Of a stretch of DNA of 64,000 nt, positions 1-9,297 are shown piece after piece. This DNA comes from Desulfovibrio inopinatus DSM 10711 (lineage in GTDB: Bacteria > Desulfobacterota > Desulfovibrionia > Desulfovibrionales > Desulfovibrionaceae): NCBI RefSeq assembly GCF_000429305.1, contig NZ_AUBP01000030.1, forward strand, positions 18,645 through 82,644, written 5' to 3'. How positions within the stretch are numbered: position 1 is the first letter of the stretch; each line of letters begins with the position of its first letter. The notes beneath the pieces were generated by a model. That model made no database searches. It saw nothing but the letters and a program-made list of their open reading frames with translations, and was not told where the DNA came from. The translations under genes were made by a program, and so were the position numbers.

Positions 1-976
1 AAATAATGGCAGTGAACCACAATGCGACATCGGCTCCAGCTGAAGATGACATCGCTTCAACGACTCCAGCCTGACGCATGACATCCTTGAAAATAAATAT
101 GGAGGCTATGACTCCAAGCATCGTATACAGATGCTTCTTCCGAAAAATATTTGCTATCTGTTCTGTTGTGACTTTATTCTGTCTCACGCACACCACAATA
201 CTCGCTACAAGCCCCACAACGATTCCGATTTCCGCATTCGCGGCAGGATCAACAAAGCCAATACCAGCTTGAAGTCCAATGCCTCCAATAATTGCCGTCA
301 ACAAAGGTGCGGCATGAGACAACACTGATCGTGTCGAAAACGAAGACACAACGAGTTGAGAGTCCTCCACAAACGTTGATAGCGTTTCAATTTTATTCCG
401 AAGCAGAAACCGCCACCCCAAAAGAAGACAGACCACCATGGCAGGACAGGCCATAAGGGATAATTTGGCAACAGGAACGCCGGACAATGCCGCTGACAAT
501 AAAAAGCCTGGATACAATGGCCATCCCATCTCCCATATATGTCGGAACCAGTAGTTGATGACAGCTCTGTCAACATCGGTCACATCAAGGTCTTTGGATA
601 AATTCTTCACCATAGGTGCGGAGAAAACTGCTCCTCCTGGCATGGGTAACAACCCAATCAGAATAGGAAAAAAGACAAGACGCAAACGCGGCTTTGTCAG
701 TATTCCGCGCATGGCTTCCATGAGTCGAGCAGCTTGACCGGTTGTCTCGAATAGGTCGCTCAAAATAAGAATCAGAGCAACGATAACCGCAAGAAAAATT
801 GTATCGGGATCAATAAGAGCCAATGCTGCCGCTTTCCCCCACGAAAGTGGACCGAATCCGAACAGGAAGCCGAGCAAGACGCTTCCAGCGAGAATTGAAC
901 GCGCCAAACCAAACTTTTTCCGGATTCCGAAAAGCATGGCCGTAAATACCAATGCAATTTTGAGAAAAGGCCACAT
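1..976 (-). CDS. DUF401 family integral membrane protein (3' end cut by window edge)
   Basis: Reading the minus strand from the ATG at 974-976 gives an open frame that runs off the window start without a stop. The protein is very hydrophobic, with repeated membrane-spanning segments, and begins MWPFLKIALVFTAMLFG. A conserved loop reads GLLPMPGGAVFSAPMV at about residues 115-130, which I associate with the DUF401 family of uncharacterised inner-membrane permease-like proteins. An AAGGA ribosome site lies about nine bases before the chosen start. Roughly 325 residues are visible, and family members are around 400. The gene is downstream of the first porin on the same strand but separated from it by a strong terminator. 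No substrate can be inferred. Confidence 0.75.
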   Translation of the reverse strand, partial: MWPFLKIALVFTAMLFGIRKKFGLARSILAGSVLLGFLFGFGPLSWGKAAALALIDPDTIFLAVIVALILILSDLFETTGQAARLMEAMRGILTKPRLRLVFFPILIGLLPMPGGAVFSAPMVKNLSKDLDVTDVDRAVINYWFRHIWEMGWPLYPGFLLSAALSGVPVAKLSLMACPAMVVCLLLGWRFLLRNKIETLSTFVEDSQLVVSSFSTRSVLSHAAPLLTAIIGGIGLQAGIGFVDPAANAEIGIVVGLVASIVVCVRQNKVTTEQIANIFRKKHLYTMLGVIASIFIFKDVMRQAGVVEAMSSSAGADVALWFTAII

Positions 977-1091
977 GGTGCATATCCTTGTTGCAAGTGC
1001 CGGAAGAAAGATACTAGATGTGCGCCTCATTTCTCTGGAGGTCAAGATAGAAGCAGGTGAAATGCATACGAATATCACCCTCTTTACAGTG

Positions 1092-1120
1092 AAAAAGGCC
1101 GGGTCCGTATGGACCCGGCC
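1092..1120 (-). terminator. Rho-independent terminator of porin 1
   Basis: Perfect 10-bp GC-rich stem (1097-1106 with 1111-1120, GTAT/ATAC loop), followed on the minus strand by five Ts. It lies 37 bp beyond the stop codon of the first porin and separates it from the DUF401 gene. Confidence 0.93.
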
Positions 1121-1156
1121 TAAGATGCCTTGGTGTGGTACTATATTCTGGGTTAA

Positions 1157-2575
1157 TTAGAACTGGTACTTCAGACCGATGGAGACTTTCCACATATCGC
1201 CAGCGGCATTGTAGAAACGACGACCCCACACGTTCTTGTCAAACTCACCATGAGCCCAGCCGGTTTCAGCGATCAAAGCCAGGTTTTCATAAATCATGTA
1301 TTCGTGGTCGAAAGACAGACCGAGAACGTATTCGTTGACGGCAAGGTCTTTACCCATAATGAAGTAGTTGTTCGTTCCCAGGACGAGGTTGGCATCACGC
1401 AGAGCGGTCTTGGAGTTGGTACCGCGAGCATACGTGAAGGTGATACGCGAGGACAGATCTTCGATGAACGAAATGTTTGCCAAAGCTGCAGTGATACCCC
1501 AGCTACCGATGGGGTTGACGTCAACCGTGCCATTCTTGAACTGCTGGCCACCGTCGAACAGGAAGGAAGTCGAGGCGTTCCAGGCAGGAACAACGTACGG
1601 CATACGTTCAGAACCGTTGCGAGTGCTTCCATCTTCACCGGAGCTCCACCAGGCGGACAACTGAGGAGTCAGCATGTCGAGGCCAGTGTATTCGATGGCG
1701 CCGTCGATGAACCAACCCCAGCGCTTGTTCTTATCGTAGTCGGCGCGGACACCTTCACCGTAAATAACGTCAGCATACAGTTTGATGGGATCAAACGCAT
1801 CGGCTTCGAAAGCACAACCGGCCCACCAGTAAAAATTCTGATTATTCTTCCAACCGACAGGTGCGAGCATAAACGTAGCAGCAGAAGTTACACCAGCCAT
1901 ATTGCCATCTTCAAACACACCGGAGTTGGCAGCAATACCAGCAATACCAACGGTACCCCAAGGCGTGATGCTGAATCCGTCAAGTGTGATGGGCAAAACG
2001 AGGAAGAAGGAATCAAGTTCGTCAGCAACCTGCGTCGTCGTGGTGTCGGATTGGCCGTTTGTATCAAGGTAACGGACGAAACCGAAAACGACATTGAATG
2101 TATCTTCGACTACAGGCACTGTAATACCGATACCAGCTATATCTGTATCGACAACGACACTGCCGTTAAAGAACGAGCTTTGCGGCATACTCATGGGCTG
2201 ATAACCGGCGGTGATTGTAATATCTGTATCAGGCCATTTAAATTGGACGTATGCTTGATAGACTTGGACGGCAACAGCTGAATTATCAGCTGTGAATGTG
2301 CCACCACCCCAAACATCTTCAACTTTAAGACCGAGGCGAAACTTCAGAGATTCATTGGCAATAAAGTCAGTACGAAGGCGAAAACGTTCCCAAATCGTGA
2401 CGGGGTCAACTGTCCGCGTACCAGCACGGTTCCATCCAGTGAACTGGTAGTTTGAATACCAGTTTGCGTGGATACGAGCATCACCAACCATACGTACTTC
2501 AGTTGCTGCTGTGGCGATACCGACCATTCCAAATACGAAGGCAGCCAATGTGGCGAGCATGACAAAGCGTTTCAT
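1157..2575 (-). CDS. Outer membrane trimeric porin, paralog 1
   Basis: A 472-residue secreted beta-barrel protein. The start is taken at 2575 because a GGAGGAACT ribosome site precedes it; an upstream in-frame Met at 2608 has no such site and would spoil the signal peptide. Residues 1-23 (MKRFVMLATLAAFVFGMVG, then an Ala-x-Ala-like cut site) form a signal peptide. The body alternates short aromatic-rich strands with polar loops and ends in the outer-membrane signature Lys-Tyr-Gln-Phe. This matches the Desulfovibrio outer membrane homotrimeric porin family and should act as a general diffusion channel. It is a close paralog of the next gene: the N- and C-terminal thirds are almost identical and the middle strands and loops differ. 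Confidence 0.9.
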   Translation of the reverse strand: MKRFVMLATLAAFVFGMVGIATAATEVRMVGDARIHANWYSNYQFTGWNRAGTRTVDPVTIWERFRLRTDFIANESLKFRLGLKVEDVWGGGTFTADNSAVAVQVYQAYVQFKWPDTDITITAGYQPMSMPQSSFFNGSVVVDTDIAGIGITVPVVEDTFNVVFGFVRYLDTNGQSDTTTTQVADELDSFFLVLPITLDGFSITPWGTVGIAGIAANSGVFEDGNMAGVTSAATFMLAPVGWKNNQNFYWWAGCAFEADAFDPIKLYADVIYGEGVRADYDKNKRWGWFIDGAIEYTGLDMLTPQLSAWWSSGEDGSTRNGSERMPYVVPAWNASTSFLFDGGQQFKNGTVDVNPIGSWGITAALANISFIEDLSSRITFTYARGTNSKTALRDANLVLGTNNYFIMGKDLAVNEYVLGLSFDHEYMIYENLALIAETGWAHGEFDKNVWGRRFYNAAGDMWKVSIGLKYQF

Positions 2576-2945
2576 CAAAAAGTTCCTCCATTGCTTAATA
2601 CAGGACACACCAAGGGCATCAAAGCAACTGGGGGAGATGCTGCTTTCTCACTAAAGACAGGCCGGATATAACTTGATTCCAAAATCAAGTCAAAATTTTT
2701 CAACCAAAATGTTTTATTTCGTTTCATTTTGAGATAACAGCAATAAAAGCAGGATAACTGCCTAAAAAAAAAGAATTTAAATAAGTAAACTTAATCACGA
2801 TTTGATCCAAAAAGATGATTACTTCAAAAATTTTTTTTATTGAAAAGAAAATTTTTTATACCAATTCATCATAAAAGATCTTTTTTGAGGAATCATTTTG
2901 ATCACAAATTCATTCCAAACCATTTTGCCCTGAAATGCCTTGGTC
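2576..2945. other. AT-rich intergenic region upstream of porin 1
   Basis: About 370 bp of strongly AT-biased sequence with no credible gene. It includes long A and T runs around 2765-2870 and a 12-bp palindrome, AAAAGATCTTTT, at 2873-2884. It must hold the promoter of the first porin, but I cannot pick a single -35/-10 pair with confidence. Confidence 0.5.
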
Positions 2946-2947
2946 GT

Positions 2948-2978
2948 AAAAAAGCCGGATCCTTTCGGACCCGGCTTT
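2948..2978 (-). terminator. Rho-independent terminator of porin 2
   Basis: Stem 2951-2962 with 2967-2978 (one A/C mismatch, TTTC/GAAA loop). Its stem sequence closely resembles the porin 1 terminator, and on the minus strand it runs into a T tract at 2948-2953. It sits just beyond the second porin. Confidence 0.9.
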
Positions 2979-3010
2979 TACTCATAACGTGATGTTCTCG
3001 CTTAAAGAAA

Positions 3011-4426
3011 TTAGAATTGATACTTCAAGCCGAGGGAGACCTTCCACATATCATTGGCTTCATTGTAGAAGCGGCGTCCCCAAACGTCTTTGTCAAATTC
3101 ACCATGAGCCCAACCGGTTTCAGCGATAAGGGCCAGGTTTTCGTAAATCATATACTGATGGTCGAAAGACAGACCGAGAACGTATTCGTCAACGGTGAGG
3201 TCCTTGCCCATGATGAAGAAGTTATTGGTACCAAGCACAAGGTTGGCATCACGCAGAGCGGTCTTGGAGTTAGTACCGCGAGCGTAGGTGAAGGTGATGC
3301 GGGAAGTCAGGTCTTCAACGAAGGAGATGTCGTTCAAAGAAGCCGTGATCCCCCAGCTACCGATAGGATTGACGTCAACCGTGCCATTCTTGAATTGCTG
3401 ACCACCGTCGAACAGGAAGGAGGTCGAGGCGTTCCAGGAAGGAACGAGATAAGGCATACGTTCGGAACCGTTGCGGGTGCTTCCGTCTTCACCGGAGCTC
3501 CACCAGGCGGACAACTGAGGAGTCAGCATGTCGAGGCCAGTGTATTCAACAGCACCGTCGACGAACCAACCCCAGCGTTTGCTCTTACCACGGTCAGTGG
3601 GATTGCCTTCACCGTAGATAACGTCAGCATACAGTTTGATGGGATCAAGAGCGTCAACTTCAAACGCACCGCCAACCCACCAGTAAATATTCTGGTTGTT
3701 GTCCCAGCCAGTGGGAGGAACCATGAAGGTGCCTGCAGAAGCCAGGCCAGCAGCATTGCCGTCTTCGAAAGCGCCGTAGTTGCCATTGATACCGGCAACG
3801 GCAACGGTACCCCACGGGATGATGGTGACACCATCAAGCGTAATGGGCAACGCGAGGAAGTACGCGTCAAATTCGTCAGCGACCTGCGTGGTGGTGGCGT
3901 CTTGCTGACCATTATCCAGGAAACGAATAAACCCAGCTTGAACGGCCAAGGTATCAGCAATAACAGGCGCGTTCACGACCAAAGCCGCAGCTTCCGAGTC
4001 AAAAATGATGCTTCCATCAAAGAAAGAACTCTGGGGCAGGCTCAGGGGCTGATAACCAGCGGTGATTTCGATATCGGTGTCAGGCCACTTAAACTGCAGA
4101 AAAGCCTGGTAAACCTGTAAGGAAACAGCCGAGTTATCAGCCGTAAAGGTACCACCACCCCAAACGTCTTCAACCTTGAGGCCCAAGCGGAACTTCAGGG
4201 CTTCGTTGGCGATGAAGTCAGCGCGAACGCGGAAACGTTCCCAAATGGTGACAGGGTCAACAGTTTGGGTACCGGTACGGTTCCACCCTGTGAACTGATA
4301 GTTCGAATACCAGTTAGCGCTGATACGAGCATCGCCGACCATGCGGACTTCAGTAGCCGCACTGGCGACACCGAACATACCGAGCACAAAAGCACCCAGC
4401 GTGGCGAGCATGATAATACGTTTCAT
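3011..4426 (-). CDS. Outer membrane trimeric porin, paralog 2
   Basis: A 471-residue beta-barrel precursor starting MKRIIMLATLGAFVLGMFG, with a clear signal peptide (cleavage near residue 23). An AGGAGAAAGG ribosome site precedes the ATG. The last residues Leu-Lys-Tyr-Gln-Phe end in the Phe recognised by the outer-membrane assembly machinery. It is homologous along its whole length to the gene downstream; the variable stretches (roughly residues 125-260) are where surface loops and pore-lining strands are expected. A tandem duplication with its own promoter and terminator for each copy suggests independent regulation. It likely forms the main diffusion pore for small solutes. Confidence 0.9.
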   Translation of the reverse strand: MKRIIMLATLGAFVLGMFGVASAATEVRMVGDARISANWYSNYQFTGWNRTGTQTVDPVTIWERFRVRADFIANEALKFRLGLKVEDVWGGGTFTADNSAVSLQVYQAFLQFKWPDTDIEITAGYQPLSLPQSSFFDGSIIFDSEAAALVVNAPVIADTLAVQAGFIRFLDNGQQDATTTQVADEFDAYFLALPITLDGVTIIPWGTVAVAGINGNYGAFEDGNAAGLASAGTFMVPPTGWDNNQNIYWWVGGAFEVDALDPIKLYADVIYGEGNPTDRGKSKRWGWFVDGAVEYTGLDMLTPQLSAWWSSGEDGSTRNGSERMPYLVPSWNASTSFLFDGGQQFKNGTVDVNPIGSWGITASLNDISFVEDLTSRITFTYARGTNSKTALRDANLVLGTNNFFIMGKDLTVDEYVLGLSFDHQYMIYENLALIAETGWAHGEFDKDVWGRRFYNEANDMWKVSLGLKYQF

Positions 4427-4481
4427 GAAACCTTTCTCCTGTTAAATTATCTTTATCGAGAACATCACTATGACGCTTTTT

Positions 4482-4624
4482 GTTAACTAATGTTCACAAA
4501 GAAGCGACAAGTGTGCAGCTGCTTATAGCTCACCGCACCTCAATAAGTTTACAAAAGTTAACTTATTGAGCCTTGTATCCAGAAGCGCGCAAAATCACGC
4601 CCACTTCAGTGAACACTTGTTAAC
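4482..4624. promoter_or_regulatory. Pair of inverted 16-bp boxes flanking the porin 2 leader
   Basis: GTTAACTAATGTTCAC at 4482-4497 and GTGAACACTTGTTAAC at 4609-4624 are near-perfect reverse complements of each other (13 of 16 positions), 111 bp apart. They lie just downstream of the predicted -10. Such paired boxes could be operator sites for a looping regulator. The binding protein is unknown. Confidence 0.4.
4539..4570. repeat. Perfect 11-bp inverted repeat in the porin 2 leader
   Basis: CTCAATAAGTT at 4539-4549 is repeated inverted at 4560-4570, with a 10-nt spacer. It is AT-rich and has no adjoining T run on the minus strand, so a regulatory hairpin or operator is more likely than a terminator. 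Confidence 0.5.
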
Positions 4625-4640
4625 AATGACGTCGGATCTT

Positions 4641-4669
4641 TTTTTACTCTCTTAACAAAACAGAGTCAA
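4641..4669 (-). promoter_or_regulatory. Predicted sigma-70 promoter of porin 2
   Basis: On the minus strand TTGACT (4664-4669) is followed, after exactly 17 bp, by TAAAAA (4641-4646). It is the best -35/-10 pair in the region and reads toward the second porin, leaving a leader of about 200 nt. Confidence 0.45.
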
Positions 4670-4791
4670 AAATTTTTTACAAAATCTTTTAATTTATTTT
4701 TTCCGTTCAAAATCCTCTACAGGAAAAACATAATACACTGTAAAAATTGACTTTATAATCTCACAACAAACAGACAGACTTAAAAACATCG

Positions 4792-6519
4792 TTATGGAGT
4801 CGAACGCATCTTTGTGCCAGGAGCTGCCACGGGCTCAACATCCTTTATGAGCAATTCAATAGAAGTGATGCCATTATAGGTCTCAAGTCGAGGAGTAAAA
4901 GCAGTCTTAATTTGCTGTCCAGCCAGCGATGGACCAAGAACATCAGCCTGACGCCAAGCTTTTGCCCTCAACGTCTGACTCGCGGCCTCGTCGCGAAGTT
5001 GCATTGAAACATGATTTTTGCCAAAAATTTTATACGATCGCACACTGACTTCAGGCGTCGTAAAAACCGGCTCAGGGTTTCCGAGACCAAACGGTTGCAT
5101 GAGTTCAATTTCTTTCAATAACCCCAAATCAATGTCACGAAAACTCAGCTCCCCATCCACTCGTAATGTAGGATATAGACGAGACTCACCGAGTTGAAGT
5201 CGTGCTTGCTCATGAAATCCTTCACGTAATGCTTCAAAATTATTTGTATCGAGACTCAGTCCCGCGGCCAGTTTATGTCCACCAAACTTTGTCAAGACGG
5301 GAGAAAGTTGATCAAGCGCTGCATAGAGATCAAATTCACGAATACTCCGACCGGATCCTTTTAGGATGCCATTCTCATACGTCAGCATGACCACAGGCTT
5401 ATATTCTGCTTCAACCACACGTGATGCAACAATCCCAATGATACCAGCATGCCAATTTTTTCCACAGAGAACCAAACCAAGCCGATGAGGTTGCTGGGCC
5501 GCCTGCTCTTTTGCTTCCTCCAAAATACGATCTTCTTCGCTTTTTCGTTGACTGTTTAAATCATCCAGTAAAGCGGCCAATGGCCTTGCTTCATCAAGAT
5601 CTCGAGCCAATAATAGAGCGAGGGCTTCATCTGCCGTATCCATACGTCCGGCAGCATTGATACGAGGAGCAAGGCCAAACCCCACCTGTCCGGCGCCCAT
5701 GGCCGCAGCAGGAGCAATGCCGGCCACTTCTTTTAATGCATGAATTCCAGGCCGTTTTGCTTCAGCCAAAAGTAGCATGCCGTTTTTCACAAGAATACGA
5801 TTCTGTCCGGTCAACGGAACGACATCGGCAATAGTACCTAGCGCCACGAAATCAAGAAAACGGCGCACATCTATACGTTCTCCTGGCAATGCATTATTGA
5901 GTCCGGCGGCAAGAAAAAACGCTACGCCAACCCCGGCAAGGTCGGTTCCAGCGTTTTCACCGAGTTTAGGATTACAGATAGCTGTCGCAGGCGGTAGCGT
6001 TGACGGAGGCAAATGATGATCCGTCACAACGAGCGCCACCCCAAGTTCTGCTGCTCGCTGTGCTTCTTCATGACTTGCGATTCCACAGTCGACGGTAATA
6101 ATTAAATCAATTCCCTGTTCAGCTAGACGTTCGATCCCAGCGCAGTTCAATCCATACCCTTCTGCACTGCGTTTGGGTAAATACGCCGTGGCTTCAAGAC
6201 CTTTTAATCGAAAGAAGTCGAGCAGAAGAGCCGTGGATGTGACACCATCCACGTCGTAATCTCCCCAGACAGCAACACGTCCTCCCCGATCGAGACACGC
6301 TGCGATGGTTTTGACGGCCGCATCCATTCCCGGCAGAAGCGAAGGGGCCATAAGGTGACGCAACCCCGGACTCAGATAGACATCCATCTCGTCTATTCCG
6401 GATAACCCACGAGCCCATAGCAAGCTGGCTGTCAATTCCCGAATGCCCAACGAATTGGCCCATTGTGTAAAATTTACAGGGGCAGCATGTCCTACGCGCA
6501 ACACCCAATTTTTGGTCAT
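4792..6519 (-). CDS. recJ: Single-stranded-DNA-specific exonuclease RecJ
   Basis: A 575-residue DHH-family nuclease that degrades single-stranded DNA 5' to 3' in recombination and mismatch repair. The DHH phosphoesterase motifs are visible: GDYDVDGVTST near residue 100, an Asp-Cys-Gly motif (DCGIASHEE) near 145, and VVTDHHLP, the namesake motif, near 165. The DHHA1 half follows (RINAAGRMDTADEAL, then GKNWHAGIIGIVASR and GSGRSIREFDL, GGHKLAAGLSL), with a C-terminal OB-like domain. The length fits the family. A GGAG ribosome site precedes the ATG at 6519. The gene has no close partner downstream; an HDOD gene precedes it on the same strand after about 120 bp. Confidence 0.95.
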   Translation of the reverse strand: MTKNWVLRVGHAAPVNFTQWANSLGIRELTASLLWARGLSGIDEMDVYLSPGLRHLMAPSLLPGMDAAVKTIAACLDRGGRVAVWGDYDVDGVTSTALLLDFFRLKGLEATAYLPKRSAEGYGLNCAGIERLAEQGIDLIITVDCGIASHEEAQRAAELGVALVVTDHHLPPSTLPPATAICNPKLGENAGTDLAGVGVAFFLAAGLNNALPGERIDVRRFLDFVALGTIADVVPLTGQNRILVKNGMLLLAEAKRPGIHALKEVAGIAPAAAMGAGQVGFGLAPRINAAGRMDTADEALALLLARDLDEARPLAALLDDLNSQRKSEEDRILEEAKEQAAQQPHRLGLVLCGKNWHAGIIGIVASRVVEAEYKPVVMLTYENGILKGSGRSIREFDLYAALDQLSPVLTKFGGHKLAAGLSLDTNNFEALREGFHEQARLQLGESRLYPTLRVDGELSFRDIDLGLLKEIELMQPFGLGNPEPVFTTPEVSVRSYKIFGKNHVSMQLRDEAASQTLRAKAWRQADVLGPSLAGQQIKTAFTPRLETYNGITSIELLIKDVEPVAAPGTKMRSTP

Positions 6520-6637
6520 GTCACCACTCCATTTGCCCCTATTGGTCTATGAGGGCTCTATCAGTAATCACAATGAATGGATAGAAAAGAGGGAAGAAAA
6601 GAGGTACAGGCAAGCACAAACGAGCACGACGTCTTGA

Positions 6638-7498
6638 TTACATAAGAGCCTGGGCAAGTTGTTCAATATTTCGAGACTCCAACACAGCGCTCATTGTTTC
6701 GACGGCTTCAACTTCCTTCAGTCCAAATTTGGAAACAACCCTTTGCCATGGGCAATTATGCGGATACTCTGGGTCGTCAAGGAGATGAGCCAAAGCGTCA
6801 GCTGTACATAGAGTTAAGGCCTGTTTTTTAAATGACGGGGCATGTATTGGTGAATGATGCCAATTCACCGGCTCGGTCAATTCTTCAGGTAAATACCAGG
6901 ATTTAAGGACCATGGACCCGATGACCCCATGTTCCAACCCCCAATACTGGTCTTCCGCATCGGGATAGCTCATCGCTTCATCATGCACCATATGATAGAT
7001 TGCTGCGAAGTCATCACTGCGATGCAAAGCCGTTATGATTTTGCCGACGTCATGAAGAACACCCGATGTAAACAGATTATCCGCATCGAGATCTGGTTGG
7101 CGCGTGGCAAGCTCGGACGCAATAACGGCAACACTCAATTGGTGCGTCCAATATTGCTTCAAGTCAAAACCATCAGGGAAGATAGCTTTTCGGGCCAACG
7201 ATGACACCCCGAGGGCAAGAACCAATGTACGGATTTCATTAAGTCCGAGAATTGAGACAGCTCGTAACACGGTGTTGACTTCAGACTGCAAGCCATAAAA
7301 TGCCGAATTAGCCAATCGCAGGACTTTAATGGTCAAGCCCTGGTCCTGGTTTATGGTTTCGGCCACATCATGAAGGCTCGCCGTTGAACCAGAATCGGTT
7401 TGGACAAACAATGTACTTAACATTGCCGATGAATATGGCAAGTCGTGCTTGAGACTTGGTAACTCCAAAAGAAACTGTTGTCCGCGTTCGTGATTCAT
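6638..7498 (-). CDS. HDOD domain protein
   Basis: A 286-residue cytoplasmic protein consisting of one HDOD domain, a catalytically inert relative of the HD phosphohydrolases found in bacterial signalling. Visible signatures are LPSLKHDLPYSSAML near the N-terminus, LTIKVLRLANSAFYGL around residues 55-70, ILGLNEIRTLVLALG around 85-100, and VLHDVGKI near 148, which keeps an HD pair. No GGDEF, EAL or receiver domain is attached, so it probably acts as a protein-interaction module downstream of a signalling pathway. It lies 18 bp after the TPR gene and is likely co-transcribed with it. Confidence 0.85.
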   Translation of the reverse strand: MNHERGQQFLLELPSLKHDLPYSSAMLSTLFVQTDSGSTASLHDVAETINQDQGLTIKVLRLANSAFYGLQSEVNTVLRAVSILGLNEIRTLVLALGVSSLARKAIFPDGFDLKQYWTHQLSVAVIASELATRQPDLDADNLFTSGVLHDVGKIITALHRSDDFAAIYHMVHDEAMSYPDAEDQYWGLEHGVIGSMVLKSWYLPEELTEPVNWHHSPIHAPSFKKQALTLCTADALAHLLDDPEYPHNCPWQRVVSKFGLKEVEAVETMSAVLESRNIEQLAQALM

Positions 7499-7516
7499 AT
7501 TCTTTCTACAAAACGA

Positions 7517-8476
7517 TTAGAGATCGATCTTCAAACTTGTTTTAGGCCTGGGCCGTGAAGAGTCACCACTCTTTCTTGTCACCTCTCCTAAATTTGACGC
7601 TGGCGCTGTATCGGCAAGATCAGCAATAAGAGGGACTGCATGGGATTTATTTTCCTCGCTGAGCAAGTTCTGATCAACAAGATACTTGATGAATTTCTTC
7701 GCTTCCATCAAATTGGGATTACAGGACAACGATTTCGCCAAGTATTGAAAACATTCATCAATACTCTTTTTCTCAAAAAACGCTCGAGCAATATTATAAT
7801 ACAGATTTTCATCTGTGTCTGCCAATTCTTCGGCACGTTTGTAATATTCTAGAGCTTGGTCATGCATATTATTTTTGCGCAAATTGATGCCAAACTCATT
7901 GAATAAGTGCTTATGTTCTTGCTCAAAGGCAGCATCAAGCCGCACAAGCCGTTCAAAGATATCCTGCGCTTTATGAGTTTCCCCTCGATCAAGGTACGTC
8001 AATCCCAGCCCAAAGTTTGCCCGGACATTCTCTTCATCCACCGCCAAGGCTTGGTCGAATTCAAGTTCGGCACTGAAAATTTCGCCTTTTTTCCGGTGTG
8101 ATTCCCCTTTGGAAATCGTCTGATCTAATTCTCGAATTTTAGGGTAAACGGTTTGGACATAAAATTCCGGCTCGGGTGAAAACTTATCGAGCAATTCATC
8201 CATTGTGATTTTTCGTTTCGGTCCAGATGGAATATAGTTCTTATTGAGCGGTTGAATCTCCAAGAGATTCACATCTTTTTGCTCAACAAACCAAAACGTT
8301 TTCTGAATCGTTTTTCGTGTTGTCGTTCCCGTTCCAATTTTTTGGATGGATTGACTGGAAAAAACGCCTTTAATATTTTCCTGTTTGCCAAGCTTTTTGA
8401 CCATTCCTCGAACAAGATCCGGGTCTTTTTGAGGTGTTTTGTCGACAGATGTTCTGTCTTCACCCTGCTCAGTCAT
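7517..8476 (-). CDS. TPR-repeat protein
   Basis: About 319 residues. The start is placed at the ATG at 8476 (MTEQGEDRTS), preceded by AAGGGG; the Met 27 bp upstream lacks a ribosome site. The N-terminal third is basic and low in structure (KKLGKQENIKGVFSSQSIQK). Tetratricopeptide repeats follow from about residue 125, for example AELEFDQALAVDEENVRANF and the motif block ending in ALEYYKRAEELADTDENLYY. A segment rich in Ser, Lys and Arg closes the protein. There is no signal peptide, so it is probably a cytosolic scaffold. Function unknown; it sits directly upstream of the HDOD gene. Confidence 0.8.
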   Translation of the reverse strand: MTEQGEDRTSVDKTPQKDPDLVRGMVKKLGKQENIKGVFSSQSIQKIGTGTTTRKTIQKTFWFVEQKDVNLLEIQPLNKNYIPSGPKRKITMDELLDKFSPEPEFYVQTVYPKIRELDQTISKGESHRKKGEIFSAELEFDQALAVDEENVRANFGLGLTYLDRGETHKAQDIFERLVRLDAAFEQEHKHLFNEFGINLRKNNMHDQALEYYKRAEELADTDENLYYNIARAFFEKKSIDECFQYLAKSLSCNPNLMEAKKFIKYLVDQNLLSEENKSHAVPLIADLADTAPASNLGEVTRKSGDSSRPRPKTSLKIDL

Positions 8477-8679
8477 GGCTTGCCCCTTATTTCTCTGCTT
8501 CATGGCAATATTCGGTTTAAAACGAAACTCTACTCTTGTTAGGTCTCAGCTCCGCGCAAACTGAATCTATCGTACATTCATCGAACCGACAATCACCAAA
8601 CATCCGTTTCTGTCAATAAAACACATAATTCCGTTTTCCTCAGAAATAATTCACGGAAGTCCATTCTCACAGTATGTCC

Positions 8680-9297
8680 TTACCATTCGGCAAGCAAACG
8701 ATCCAACACCCCCGGCAAAGATTCGCGTTTCGTTCGCTCGGCCAAATAGATGGCACGTAAGTCATAGTACGCAAGTTCAAGCACATCATTTACGATAATG
8801 TAATCAAAATGACGTGCTTCATTTAATTCTGCACGAGCATTGTCCAAACGTCTGGCAATAACCTCTGGAGCATCAGTTGCACGACCGACAAGTCGTTCGA
8901 CCAATACTTTCTTTGAGGGTGGAACAATGAAAATATATGCGCCTTGTGCAAGGTTTTGTCGGAGTTGATTTGCTCCCTGCACATCAATATCAAAGAGTAA
9001 GTCTCGTCCTTGCTCAAGAAAATCAAGCGTGGCCTGTTTCGGGGTTCCATAAAAATTATCGTGGACATTAGCCCACTCAGCAAAAAAACCAGCGTCGCGA
9101 CGTCGCAAAAATTCGTCTTTGTCTAAAAAATGATAGTCTTTGCCATCAACCTCCCCCGCTCGAGGCTTACGTGTTGTGCACGACACAGAAAAAGCAATAT
9201 TACTATATTCCTTCATTAACCGCTTAATGAGAGTACTTTTGCCTGTACCTGAGGGGGCGCAAATAACAAGAATGACACCACGACGTTCAATCTTCAT
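8680..9297 (-). CDS. gmk: Guanylate kinase
   Basis: A 205-residue enzyme that phosphorylates GMP to GDP with ATP. The P-loop is [10 protein letters not shown] at residues 14-23, and the GMP-binding segment [19 protein letters not shown] follows at about 39-57. The lid and base-binding features FIDIDVQG-like ([14 protein letters not shown]) and the C-terminal IVND motif are present. Length is typical. It overlaps the 3' end of the RemA/DUF370 gene by 11 bp, so the two are translationally coupled in the DUF4416-yicC-DUF370-gmk series. Confidence 0.96.
   Translation of the reverse strand: MKIERRGVILVICAPSGTGKSTLIKRLMKEYSNIAFSVSCTTRKPRAGEVDGKDYHFLDKDEFLRRRDAGFFAEWANVHDNFYGTPKQATLDFLEQGRDLLFDIDVQGANQLRQNLAQGAYIFIVPPSKKVLVERLVGRATDAPEVIARRLDNARAELNEARHFDYIIVNDVLELAYYDLRAIYLAERTKRESLPGVLDRLLAEW

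Larger units (their letters stand above)
4427..4791. other. Regulatory intergenic region between recJ and porin 2
   Basis: A 365-bp AT-rich stretch without a gene. It carries a sigma-70-like promoter, a pair of oppositely oriented 16-bp boxes and a perfect 11-bp inverted repeat, each listed separately. The layout points to a regulated porin promoter with a long leader of about 200 nt. Confidence 0.6.

Noticed and set aside
1250..2281. A 343-residue open frame on the plus strand across porin 1, and a similar 367-residue one at 3017-4120 across porin 2
   Set aside because: Both are antisense to clear secreted porins, lack ribosome sites and have no recognisable domains. They arise from the codon bias of the porin genes and occur in both copies because these are paralogs.
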